64,000 bases of DNA from Bugula neritina (taxonomy: Eukaryota; Bryozoa; Gymnolaemata; Cheilostomatida; Bugulidae). Below, one piece after another: positions 12,741-24,400 of the stretch (position 1 is its first letter; each line of letters starts with the position of its first letter). The DNA lies in assembly GCA_964035545.1 (NCBI GenBank), contig OZ037768.1, positions 9,787,241 to 9,851,240 of the forward strand, in the 5' to 3' direction. Position numbers and translations under genes: made by a program. Under the pieces are notes generated by a model. It was not told the DNA's origin. It was given only the letters and a program-made list of their open reading frames with translations, and ran no database searches.

Positions 12741-13592
12741 CCTGTCGATACCTGTCGATGTTATTTCCACACTGGACCTCCCTAGAGGGAAGAAGGGGTG
12801 TGCCTCGTATAAAAAACTAAGTTGTCAGTACTTGGACAGTAGTCTAAAAAGTGTTAACATTCTTGTGCAGATTAACTTAACAGGCTAACTAGCCTGTCTG
12901 TGTGTGATCAGTGCTGATCCTCATATCTCTTATTGTTCGTGGGAGAAAACTATAAAGATACCCATTCCTGTTCGCTCTCACTGATCTGGGAAATCCTGAA
13001 ACCTGAGACCGAGTCTGTACAGTGCTTGTGGTCCGCTGATCTAGAAAATCATCATAGGCAGCACTCGGAGTTGGATGTTGTTCTTCCTTAGACAATATTT
13101 TTAGGAGAAGGCTGATGCGTCGGCTTTTCCTCCTTAGATCAAGCGGCTCCAAACACAGCTTTTTCATCTCCTCCCCAATATCGGTTCTTCCTTCGCTGTT
13201 AGAGATAAAACGCACAGCATCTGTTTGAACATTCTCCATTATACTTATATGATTTTTGCTAGATGGGTCCCAGGCTGCACTGGCATATTCCCAGTGTGGG
13301 AGACAGAGGGCTTTGTAGGCAATAAGCTTTGCTCTCCTGGGGGCCCAGTAGAGTGCACGTTTTATCATACCTAATTGCCGTTTTGCAACAAGAACCTTTT
13401 TTAGGATGTGTTGGTCAAATTTACAGTCTGATTGCAGTGTTACACCAAGGTATTTTGTTGAGTCAACATGATCCAACACTGATCCACTAAGCTTGTATTG
13501 GGGAGTGTCGGTCTTAGGGTTAAAGCTGATTATCTTGCTCTTGGAGATGTTGAATGACATTCCCCACTTATTCGCCCAAGTACTAAGAGAGT
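12741..13592 (-). mobile_element. 5'-truncated LINE (non-LTR retrotransposon)
   Basis: On the minus strand a continuous frame runs to a stop at about 12889. It encodes the end of a non-LTR reverse transcriptase, followed by about 150 bp of 3' UTR. The tail ends in two copies of ATCGACAGGT, a short 3' tandem repeat of the kind seen in CR1/L2-type elements. Both flanks carry CATAATGATAAT-type sequence (12719-12740 and 13595-13630), which may be a target duplication or simply preference for the local microsatellite. The 5' part, including the catalytic YxDD region and endonuclease, is absent. Confidence 0.82.
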
Positions 13593-13594
13593 CC
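12889..13594 (-). pseudogene. LINE reverse transcriptase, C-terminal fragment
   Basis: About 235 residues remain in one open frame. They begin LSTWANKWGMSFNISKSK, the motif just after the catalytic centre of LINE reverse transcriptases, and continue with STKYLGVTLQSDCKF and the thumb-like HWEYASAAWDP. There are no internal stops, so the copy is fairly young. It cannot be active because the palm and endonuclease domains are missing. The clade (CR1, L2 or Jockey-like) is not resolved. Confidence 0.88.
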
Positions 13595-13758
13595 ATAATG
13601 ATAATTATAATAATCATAATGATAATATTAATATTAATGAATATACTAATACTAATAGTAATTAGTAATAAGTTAAAGTATTAACTATAAGTAATACTAA
13701 TAATCATTATTATTATTATTATATTCCTTATCATTATGATTATGCAGCTGGAACTATA

Positions 13759-13820
13759 AGACTTATAGTTATAGTTATAGTTATACTAAGACTCTTAGTA
13801 TAACTATAACTATAAGTCTT
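13759..13820. repeat. Palindrome 1 built from TTATAG repeats
   Basis: The left arm AAGACTTATAGTTATAG and the following TTATAG units, ending TTATACTAAG, are mirrored as the reverse complement by CTTAGTATAACTATAAC and TATAAGTCTT. The left arm has one extra TTATAG unit. The spacer is only a few bases, so the arms could extrude as a cruciform. Confidence 0.9.
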
Positions 13821-13824
13821 ATGA

Positions 13825-13942
13825 GCATTATCATTATCATTATGACAAAATTCGAATTTAATTTTTTAATAAACTTACTCTTAGTAAGAGTAAGTTTATT
13901 AAAAATTAAATTCGAATTTTGTCATAATGATAATGGTAATGC
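13825..13942. repeat. Palindrome 2, 118 bp, near-perfect
   Basis: Each arm is about 58 bp, running inward from GCATTATCATTATC through GACAAAATTCGAATTTAA to AAACTTACTCTTA at the centre. The arms differ by only one substitution and one single-base indel. There is essentially no loop. It lies about 140 bp upstream of the candidate first codon of the ATP synthase gamma gene. It could be a foldback element or a product of palindromic repair. Confidence 0.93.
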
Positions 13943-14079
13943 TTATTTGTTGTTATGCTAATGTTTATTCTCATTGTGATTTTGCCAAAATAGTTTTGAA
14001 TAAGTTCAAATTGATTGTGAAACAGAGTGATTTTCAATTAGTTGAGTAAATTAAGTCAAATCGGAGGTGTCGACAAGAA

Positions 14080-14114
14080 ATGTCAAACGTCAGAGCTAGC
14101 AGCAACTTGAGTCA
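14080..14114 (+). CDS. Candidate first exon of ATP synthase gamma (import sequence)
   Basis: ATG at 14080 opens a short frame (MSNVRASSNLS plus two bases) followed by a consensus donor GTATGA at 14115. Joined to the exon at 14507 it keeps phase and gives a 17-residue leader ending CQTRN before MATLKD. The human precursor also has a QVRN-type sequence directly before MATLKD. The leader has an arginine, many serines and no acidic residues, as import sequences do, but it is short. An in-frame stop lies upstream at 14047-14049. No transcript evidence is available, so this exon is a proposal. Confidence 0.5.
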
Positions 14115-14506
14115 GTATGATTTGAACACAACTGCCTTGTGTCTCTTAGTTTTCATGTAACATTATGTTTTGGCTGTCATTGTCATTGTGGTTATCTTAA
14201 TTGTAGTTGAGATTGTGTATTTAAATATATATTGTCATATTCATTAGATTTAATTGATATAAATTATATATCACTCAAATAGTATTGACAAAGTTATACT
14301 GGCATAGTTATCTAAAGGGTTTAATATACGCAGGCGAAGGCTAATTACTTTTAATGCCAAGTCACCACGAATCATGTGAGGTTTTTGTTACCATAGCTTA
14401 TCTTTGTTTATGCTTATTTTCAATTGGCGCTCTTACTATTGTAATTTTTTATATTTTCCAACATATGGCATATTTTAATAATGTGATTTTCATTATGTTA
14501 TTTTAG

Positions 14507-16737
14507 CTGTCAAACAAGGAATATGGCTACCTTGAAAGATAGTGAGTATTACTTTTTCTTTGTTCATATCATTCGAATATTAACTGTGGAGACCATTAGT
14601 AATCCTACTAAACATGATTTCCACTAAAGGTTTTTGCTGAAGCAACACACTTTGCAGTTTTTTTAATGCACTTGTTTACATATTGCTCTAATAACTCCTT
14701 GTTCCAGAATTTTATTCCTGCAACTTTTTTCACAACTTCTTGATAATGTGAATAATGTCAAAATAATTTGTTGCTTTTAGTTTTACTTATTAATTATTAG
14801 CTTTGTTTTCTCTATACATGTTTCACTTGAAAGTTAATGTGATTATTGAAGGTCATTAATAAATAACTGTACGTATTATTTCACCAGTTGCGACTAGATT
14901 AAAGTCAGTAAAGAATATTCAGAAGATTACCAAATCTATGAAGATGGTGTCTGCAGCTAAATTTGCCAAAGCTGAAAGAGAGTTGAAGCCTGCTAGAGTT
15001 TATGGAGCAGGGGCTACAGGTGTGTATGCAGTATTCAAATATTCATATGCATCTTCTCTTTCTACAGATTGCTTGAGAGTTGTATGCTCAAACAATTTTG
15101 TTTGATATCAATTTTTTGCTTATGTTGATGATGTTAAATTGTTAATTGTTAAATTTCATGGCATGCTATTCTTAGTTATACAGTTTACAAGTTTACACTG
15201 GTTTTTTGTTAGTTTTAATATGACATTGTTGTCATTAAAAAGTATTTTAATTTAGTTATTTATGACTCTGAGAGTGTTTGATAGTTGACCGTCCAATCAT
15301 GTAGCTGTGTGCAAGTGTGCACATGTATTTTATTACAGGTGGTTAACAATATCTGTGTAGTAGGCATGATATATGTTGTATCTTTGATTACCTAGCATTC
15401 TATGACAAGTTGGAAGTTGAATCAGATGAGAGCAAGCCAAACCACCTGATAGTAGCTATTTCCTCTGACAAGGGTCTGTGCGGCGGTGTCCATTCTGCTA
15501 TTTGCAAAGCTATAAAAGCAGAAGTATTGACTAAATCTGCCGAAGCCAACATCAAGTTGGTTGCTGTTGGTGATAAGGCCAGAGGCATACTGGCAAGGTG
15601 AATAGCACTTCTGATTTACCATCAACAGAATTTTTGTGAAATCTTATTTATGTCAGAAAAAACTAACTTTACTTTAAAAGCATTATAAACAAACTTTTGA
15701 ATAACATTATTGTGAAAACATAGCTAATACTATAGTATAAACATCCTTGTTTAACATTACCACCTTCTGCCGAAGTGTAAACTCTAGTGCTGTCTTTTTA
15801 ATAGTGTGTTCATTCAAGTAGTCTCACAAACTCACAACTTTCAAATAACTTGAAGAGAAAATAATAATTGCCTCTCACGAGATAATTGTTGTATTGTAGA
15901 ACCCACAAGGACAACTTCATGCTCTCATGCAAGGAGATTGGCCGCTTACCACCCACATTTGCAGATGCTTCTTCAGTGGCACAAGAGATTCTAGACTCTG
16001 GATACGAGTATGATAACGGAACACTGTTCTTCAACACATTCAAGTTAGTACTGTCTATGAGTTGTCTGTCTGCTACTAACTACATACATGAAAGTTGGCG
16101 CATTTTAATTTCAATTTTGCAATAAATTTTTATTTTTCTGTTATGCAGATCTGTGGTGTCCTACAATGTAACAAAGCTGCCATTGCTGTCAATAAGCACA
16201 GTGTCTGCTGCTGACAACCTGGCATTGTACGACAGCGTGGACGAGGATGTCCTCACCAGCTACAATGAATTTGCTCTAGCTAGTTTAGTTTTCTTTGGTA
16301 TGAAGGAGGGAGCTGCTAGTGAACAGAGTGCTAGAATGACTGCTATGGATGGTGCCAGCAAGAATGCCGGTAAGTACTGTGTATTGTAATCTATGATATG
16401 AAACTTGTATAAAAAATTAGCTTTTATTTATGCTGAATTTGATGCTGATATTTGTAAATATATGAAAGTTTATCTGGGTTGAAATATTTATATAAACTGC
16501 AATGATTTGTTACGTGAATTATTATAACACTTGTGGGAAAGATCCTATGGCAACTAGAACCGGTATTTTTTAGTATTAGGACCACCTCCAAATATTTTCC
16601 CCAGTGCTGAAACATGCCACCTGTTTATTTCAGGTGAGATGATTGACAAGCTTACCTTGACCTACAACAGAACAAGGCAAGCTGTGATCACCAGAGAACT
16701 GATTGAAATCATATCTGGTGCTTCTGCACTCGACTAG
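14507..16737 (+). CDS. ATP5F1C: Mitochondrial ATP synthase F1 gamma subunit
   Basis: Central stalk of F1Fo ATP synthase; it turns inside the alpha3-beta3 ring in the mitochondrial matrix. Exons: 14507-14541, 14888-15019, 15396-15597, 15900-16043, 16149-16369, 16634-16737, all GT-AG and in phase. With the candidate exon 14080-14114 the precursor is 290 residues (human 298). The mature protein starts [20 protein letters not shown], a nearly invariant N-terminal helix. [12 protein letters not shown] is the conserved GLCG segment. The C-terminal helix reads [20 protein letters not shown] then [18 protein letters not shown], the gamma-subunit signature. The exon at 14507 begins before the mature ATG with CQTRN, which argues that translation starts upstream and not at 14523. 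No breaks or unusual residues were seen. Confidence 0.96.
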
Positions 16738-16928
16738 GGAATAGTGTTGACTTAGCTGTGTGTTTAGGCATTCTCTATTAATGTCTGGTTAATTTTAGCT
16801 TAATGGAACTAGCTTTTCGCCCTAGTTTCCATAACATTTTCAACATGAAAAATAATGTATTTTCACATGTAACCATTTTATATTATATGGGTATTTTGCT
16901 GAGTACGTGAAGTCTCGGATTTATGTGA

Positions 16929-16934
16929 AATAAA
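16929..16934 (+). promoter_or_regulatory. Candidate polyadenylation signal of ATP synthase gamma
   Basis: AATAAA about 190 bases past the TAG stop (16735-16737), in sense. It would give a compact 3' UTR, usual for a housekeeping gene. Confidence 0.55.
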
Positions 16935-16939
16935 TCTAG

Positions 16940-18230
16940 TGTTGGTTATAATACCTGTATGACTACCTTGGTTTATGGAGTTCTGGCTTGCTTGTGTTAG
17001 ATGCCATATAATAAAAATGAAACCATACGTTATCTGAAAAAAGCTGCAAATGTTCATTCTATACTGTAGCTATAAGCACTTGCTACCTATATATGTAGGT
17101 AGAGTATAGCAATTTTACATTTGTTGGCCATGGATGTGTTGATTTTGTGCAATATGATTTTATTTCCAACAATTTTTGACTAGCCTGTATGTAATAGGCA
17201 GCAGCTTAAAAAACTGATATCATTGGAGTATTACCCTATAAGTTTCCAAATAGCGGTTGAGCCTTTGGCTTGTCAACATGACAAATACCTCCAACTCTCC
17301 AGTTTGACCTCCTGTATAGATTAATTCCACTGCTATATATTTGCTTCTTTGTGGCTAGCTTCTCATTTGGCTGAATATCTGCTTGTATACTGAAACTTCT
17401 GTTTCTGGGTCCTTTTATATAGTATAAATTACTAATAAATAGAGAAATTACTAATAATACCACCATATGTAATCTAAGCTTGGGTTCTCTTTTGATGTGG
17501 CTATACCTTTCGAACTGAGTTGTGGTGACAACTCTCAGTTCTGCAAATTTGTTCCCCCATTGTGCTCTGACATCATTTTTCCAATCATTATGTTAGCTCT
17601 AGCCAAATCACACATAATATTTCTCATGTTTATTCTTATGTTTATTATCCTATACAAGTATTGATCTAAAGACCTAAAAGTCCTGCATTTAGTATACACT
17701 AAGCTTCTTTTTGGGACCATAGCTCGTATTTTAGCAGCTTGAAAAGTCAATCTATAGCATTTTACAACAGGTTTATTATTTGTTCATTTCTAAGCCCATG
17801 AAGACATATTTTTTTGGATATAGCACCGATAAATATTTTACAGCTGATAACCTAGTCTTGATTTTCTGTGCTACCCCTCTCTGCTTAATACCATATGCTG
17901 TTTTCATTTTGAATTTGAGTATCAGTGCTGCTCCATTTATAAATATATACAGTGGTGGAATGGTTCACTTTATCTGTGCCATGCTAAAATGTTCTTAGCA
18001 CCTCTCTCAGTCCACTACTTTTTATTGCAGTATCTAAATGCACAGCAAATAAATGTAGTAAATATCACACTTTCTTACCAACATTTCTGTTCAGCCTCAA
18101 AGTCAGTAAATATACTCTTTTTTATTCTAATTTTAGCAATACTTTATCCACTTGCCTATATAATTACTAGAGGCTTGCCAAAGTTGCTCTTCGTGTATAA
18201 AAACAACATAATTATAGAAAGAAGTTGATA
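16940..18230. other. Spacer between ATP synthase gamma and the AKAP9-like gene
   Basis: AT-rich. Several open frames of 60-80 codons exist on both strands (for example 17780-18228 plus, hydrophobic), but none resembles a known protein and none has coding-like composition. No repeat family was recognised. Confidence 0.5.
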
Positions 18231-18483
18231 AACTTTGGAATTAGCCAAACTGGTGTATAACGTTTCTAGCGGTTAACTTCCACGTGTATCTGTTTACCAA
18301 CGACACTATTTCCTACCGCCATGTTTCCAAATCATTAGTTGGTTTTTCTTAATAGAGATTTATTTAATACTCGTTTGGCGTCAGTTTCGGGCTGGGCCTT
18401 TCTCCTATGCCGATTAATTTTATGCCAACACGCTTGTAACTTCAGCAATATAGTAAATAAAAATGAGCTAAAAAGTTGCCAGT
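18231..18483 (+). promoter_or_regulatory. Putative promoter/5' UTR of the AKAP9-like gene, with a minimal uORF
   Basis: This stretch is less AT-rich than its surroundings and contains CG words (CACGTG-like CCACGTGT, GGCGTC). A minimal upstream frame, ATG AGC TAA at 18463-18471, ends 12 bases before the main ATG at 18484. If the transcript starts above it, this Met-Ser-stop frame could damp initiation. The transcription start is not visible. Confidence 0.4.
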
Positions 18484-21400
18484 ATGGCTGATGTGGACTC
18501 AAAGGCTGCTGAAAAAGCCAAAAAAGTAGCTGCAGCTAAAAAGAAGGTTAGGATTCGTATCACTTTCAGTATTTTGATTTTCAATTCTGTATTCAGTATT
18601 GTAATTCACTAATTGAGTTTGACTACAGACTAGTCAGTAGTCACTAGTGGCAGTGCGAGTCTGAGTGTCTAACTATGATTATGACTATGTGAATGTCTAT
18701 TCAGTTTCATAATGATATTGTCTATTGAGTATTGACTATCACTATGTCTAACCTGGTTAGAATTTTAACTGGAAATGAGTGTCACTTTGACTTTAACTTA
18801 CACTTACAGTTTGAGTTACACTCATAACACTGTTACTGTTAGTGTTAGACTTAGAGTTAGTGTTGCAGTAACATTTATTTTTATCTTTATCAGTTTAAGA
18901 CTAAGTGTAACTGTGACTGTGAGCTTGTAACTTGCAAGTGTGATTGTAAATCAAAATGTAAGACTAAATTTAAATTTAATGAGTCACGGATTGACTTACG
19001 AGACTCAGACTAAAACTAAAAGTTCAATAACTATAAGCTTTAGCAGTGAATGCATGATTTTGTAATTACTTTAGTTGTAGTACTTGGTCTGCATAATACT
19101 AATAGTAATTAATTATGTAATGTTATTTTGCTTTGAATTATTATTATTAATGATTTAATCTCACTATGAAAGTAATCATAATGGTAAGGAAACTCAAACT
19201 GCTCCTAGTCCTATTATTATAGCACCACTAATATTATTATTAATAAATGTTAACTACTAAATTTATTGAATTATTTCATGTTACACAAACTATAAGTATA
19301 GCTACCAGTTGCTAATTAAATTAGTAAACGTGGAAATATCAAAAGGAAGTGAAATTAATTAATAATCTTTAACACTAAGCCTAATAATTATGTTGACAAA
19401 AGTGTTGCTTTACTCTAAGTACAATTTCACAGCTTCTTGGCTATTGAAAACTATTACAGTCAATACTAAGTAGACAGATTGTTACCATAACAAAATTGAA
19501 ATTTAGCTCAATATGAAATTAAGATCTTAACTTTAAAACCGCCATTTATGGTTATAGGTTAATGGTTATTAAAATGAAAACTAACGTTATGCTTTGCTCA
19601 CTCAGTTATAAATTTATTTCCAGTGTTTTTATTTCCCATTCAGTTTCTGCTATATTCTTCTATATTGTGGCAGTAGGATTATTTAACCAAACTATTTGTG
19701 TTGTTGATGATTTATTTGCTGTTGCTATTAACAGCATCTAAACTTGTCATATTAAGTAAAATTAACAACAGTCATTGATTTAAATCATATACAGTTTAGG
19801 ATTAAATTAAAAGTGTTGTTTGCAAAAGACTTAACACTAAACACTCAAAATTGTAATTACATTGTAATGAGTCTAATTCATAAAAAGCATATTTAATGAT
19901 ATTTTGTTAACTAAATAAAATTAGGTTGTTACAAAATAGTGAGTTATAATCATAATATGCTAGAAATTGTAATCTCTAACCCTTGTAAGTAATGGCTAAA
20001 GTTTTTAATTGGTAGATGCAAGATATTCCATGGTAAATATTAGTGAATAAGTTTCAGCAAACTAAAGCAAAGTTGCAACATTTTTGTGAGATCAACCAAT
20101 GTACTATTATTAAGTGCCAAAGGGTAGAATTTACATTATACAACAGTTTTAGAATAGAAAATAGTATTACTATATGGATTCATGTTGTGAACTGCACTCT
20201 TAAGTTATATTATATATTTATTTAAACTGTTTTGCTCAATAGCTCAAAAAGAAGGCAGTTCACTATATGAAACTATATATTAGTGGTATTTGTATTCAAC
20301 CAAATAATAGACTTTCACATATATGCTAGGAGCTCCATGCTACAAAGGTGACATCATGCACTTTGAAACAATAAGCAATATAATTTGAATGTATAAGATT
20401 CTTGAAACCTTAGATTTTACTAATGTTTATTATTAGTATTGCTATTGTAAATTCAGGCATGCTTAATACAATAAAACAAATATTATTTTAGTTGGTTCAC
20501 TATAACAAATTCACAAGTATGAGAACATTACCAATATTTGTAGTGAGTAGCTGGTCAAAATTTAGTCTAGCTGAAAAAATAAGTTTATAGTTTATCTAAA
20601 GACATATAGCTGCTGAATTGCAGTTGTCCAAAATGTGTGTAGTTTGTTTGATGCTAAGCCAAGTAAATATCCACTGTTTTAGAATATAGCGCTTTTTAAG
20701 GGTTGTATGAAAATGCCACTAGCTGTTGGTTTAGTAATGACTTTTACAACTAACTTTTCTCTCGCCTAAAGATTATATGTCCGTTCAAATTTTGAGCCAA
20801 GTGTAGTCCACTAAAATTGCCCAAGTGTGGAGTAGATACTGTGTAACTAACTTTATGTTGTTACTTTGGCAGTTGGCGGCATATCGGAAGTCAAAGAAGC
20901 CTAAAGCTTCCTCTCCATTAGTAGAAGGAGATGAAATTTCAGACACAACTTCTGAAGCTTCCTATTCAGTGGTAAGAGACAGCTTCAACTGACTAAAACT
21001 TGCAACATTGTCAGCATTCTTAGGCTAATCTGATTTTCCTGATATTTAGAGACTATTGAAATAGTGTATTAAGTAAGACCAATTCTAAAGTTGAATCCTT
21101 GTAAACATTTTTCACTTTTGTTTTAAATGTTGATGAAAATTTTAGGCATATCAGCATTTAATGGGGATATTTTGTTATTCCTGTTTATTTGTTTTGTGTT
21201 CCAGTCGAGTGATGTAGCCTCTATCATTAGTGTTGATGATCGATCTACTCCTGTAAGTATAGCTGCTCGCAACTTAAAAGCTCTGCATAGCAATGTCAAC
21301 TCAGTACTCTATATACGTATGCATCCTGTACACTAATTGTAGATACGAACATAGATAATGACACCTTATTTATTTATTCAAACCCGGTTTCTAGTAATCT

Positions 21401-24400
21401 AATCTAATAGTTGGCCGGTACTGCAAGCAATGATAGAGGCTCTAATATCGGTTGCAAAATAACTGTTTGATTGGTTATTGTAAGTTGCTGCTCACCTACA
21501 TAGTCTTTTGCCTAAAAAGGTCATGTGTTTGCTGCCAATTGCGTAAACGTATATATGTGCTTGTTGAAAGTGGCAAATAGTTGGGCTAACATGTTGAACA
21601 ACCACTGTGTGCTGAATTAAGCCGACAATAGTTTTTACCGAAGGATTGTTTTTCTATCATATCCGCATTGTGTGTCTCTTTTTAGGTTCATTATAACTTT
21701 GCTAGTCAATACCATTGATTCTCATTACTTTTGATAAAGACAAATGATTGTAAAAATGCTTTTCAATAGCATTGATACTACAGCTAATATTGAGTGTTGT
21801 TACGTTGATTGATCTAACATAAGCTGTATAACCCAGTTAACAGTTGGATATAGAACTTAGTTCTACTTTTTATACACAACCTTCTGAATAAGTTTTGTAG
21901 CTTTACATTTACATAGACTAGAGGTCCATATGGATTATTGCCAATATTGTTGTGAGACACTCATTTGATGTGCATTTATGTCTCTTGCAGGACAATGAAA
22001 AGCTTGATGAAACCATTGTTAGACCAGAAGAGAGCAGCGCTCTGCAAAAACAACTTCAGGTCTGCTATAACCGAATGGCTGAACTTGAAGAGATGGTGGA
22101 TGGTGAGTAGAGAAGTGTTACGGCTTATATTGGTTTCTGTAACACAACAAGAAGAGTCTGTAGTGTTGGTTGATGAAGCCATTATTGTGTACGATGAACT
22201 GGTTTCTTACAATATCCTGTTTACTAACAGGCAAGTCGGCTGCTCTGGTTAGTTTAAGTGAAGAAAATGCAAGATTGTCTACCGAACTGTCATCATATAA
22301 ACAAAATGGTTCCGTAAACGGAGACACAACTCCTAACAAACCACATGAAAATGGAGATGGCATCGATGTGCAACAGCTTACTGCTCATGTAAGTTGTACT
22401 TTGTTGACTTTTTAAATTTTTTATATTTTCAATTCCCGTCTTGCTAAAAATAATTCATTGGTAGCAAAAATGATAAGCCTGCAGAAATTTTGCTTTTGAA
22501 TTCATATTTTTTATGGCCTTGAGATTTGAATTGAAGCTGATTTATACGAATATGAGATTAAGGTTCCAGATTTGCAATACTGATGTAGTTAATCAAATGT
22601 CTTGTCTGCTTACAGCTGCAGCAGTATCGGGCTGCCGTGGCACAGAGAGACCAGGCGCTGCAGCAGCTGCTCGAGCAGAACCGGCTGTTGCAGGAACAAA
22701 ACCGGCAACTGCAGACGCCCAGTCGGAGTGCCAGTGAAGACGGGCTCGACTATGCGGCTGAAACGGAGTCATTGAAGATGCGAGTGTCCTTACTGAGTGA
22801 GCAGCTGGAACAGGTGAGGCTGTAAATTTACTCACTTGTGTCTGGATATGTGTTCTATAATAATGAAGCTGTGTTGCTTGTAGAGCTGCTAATAGTGTTT
22901 ATGTTGCAGCTGCATAGCATACGAGTCCTTAGTTACAGCATCATCTTAGCTAAACAAGCTCATATCTATCCAATGTAAATAATGTCCATTTGTTGTTTGC
23001 TCATTGTGAACTTATAATATATTTTCAAATGATAGAAGGTTTGTATGCTGGATTGGCTAAGTTTATGTTGATGTAGTTTATAAGTTATTGATCATAAAGG
23101 TGTTATGCCTAGTGGCTGTCTAAGATGTTTGGTAACAAATAATAGGCATTTGTTGATAAACAAGCTGAATTAACTGTACTGTCAACTATGCTACTTTGCT
23201 AGTTTGTAATATTTCAGAAATGCTTCTATTCAAAACTTGATGCATGCTTGGCAGGATAGCAAGCTCTATATTTCTGAATGTATTGATGCAATATATTTAC
23301 CTCTTATCAAGTTGTTTAAAACTGAAAATGATCACCCAAAGCATCATATTCATATTAATAATGTTTTCGAATAGCCTTTGTAAATATAAAAATTTGTATC
23401 AGAAAATTGTGACTAAAAGAAATAGTCGTTACTGCTGTTTTCTTCAATAACTGTCAAATAAAATAAACATTATCTAGAAACTGTGATTAAAAATTGATCC
23501 AGCAAATTGAAAGTGGCTTAAAGTTGATTCTATTGGAATTTTTTATGAGAAATGGTGCTGTTTTTGCATCTTAAAACTGGGTTACAGTGTTTTTCTGAGA
23601 ATGTTTCCATGAACTCTTGCCAATATCCTCGTATTCTATAAATTTGATGGCTTTTATCCTTTTTAGCAGAGAAAATTATTGTGCTGTTGGAATGTCATTG
23701 TCTGATGTTCCATAATTCAGATTGCTGGTCTTCTTTCTCATTTATATGTTTCAATGTATTCTAAATCCGCTATTTCTTTTCTACATTATAATTGTATTCG
23801 TGTTTCAATAAAGGATAAAATTCCTAAGTATATATTTTATCATTTCAAAGGCTAATGCTACTTTGGCGAGGCAGTCAGCTCCTTCCCCACAGCCCATTCT
23901 CGATGCTAAAGAAGAGATTATATCTCTACAGCAGACACTGGCTGCGCAAGAGCAGGCGCTCCTGCACCTTAAGTCGGTTGTATCCGAGAGAGATAGAGAG
24001 TTGGACCTCCTTAAGGTTAGTCCACTCCTTTTTCTTAGCTGTGATTGCTTGAATTATGCAAAACATGAAGGAAAATATTATTGGTATGCTGTTAAATGGT
24101 GTCTTTTCTGAGGCAGTTATGTAACTTGTGTTTCTTATTCTCACAGTCCGACATCACCGAGAAGGACTTGTCAATACAGGCACTTGGTGTAAAGATATCC
24201 AAGAAGTCAGAGGCCTTGAGTGAACTTACCGAGGAGCTAGATCTCTTTAAAGCTAAAGATAGTGAGAATATGTTGATTATAAATGAGCTGAAGAATGGTC
24301 AATCTAAATCTCCCGATGCTGCCGGTAGTGACGCTGACAGCGTAGGTGAGTTTAGTGAATCATCTGGTTTCTCACTTTTCTGGAGCTTAATATTGCGGTT

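Larger units (their letters stand above)
10903..14079. other. Spacer between phosphatase and ATP synthase gamma genes
   Basis: AT-rich non-coding DNA. 10903-12480 shows nothing I can name. 12480-12560 and 13600-13740 are degenerate ATT/AAT microsatellite. 12741-13592 is a LINE fragment and 13759-13942 holds two palindromes; both are listed separately. Confidence 0.6.

Noticed and set aside
17780-18228. Hydrophobic open frames between the second and third genes
   Set aside because: Short, AT-driven composition, no conserved motifs and no splice partners.
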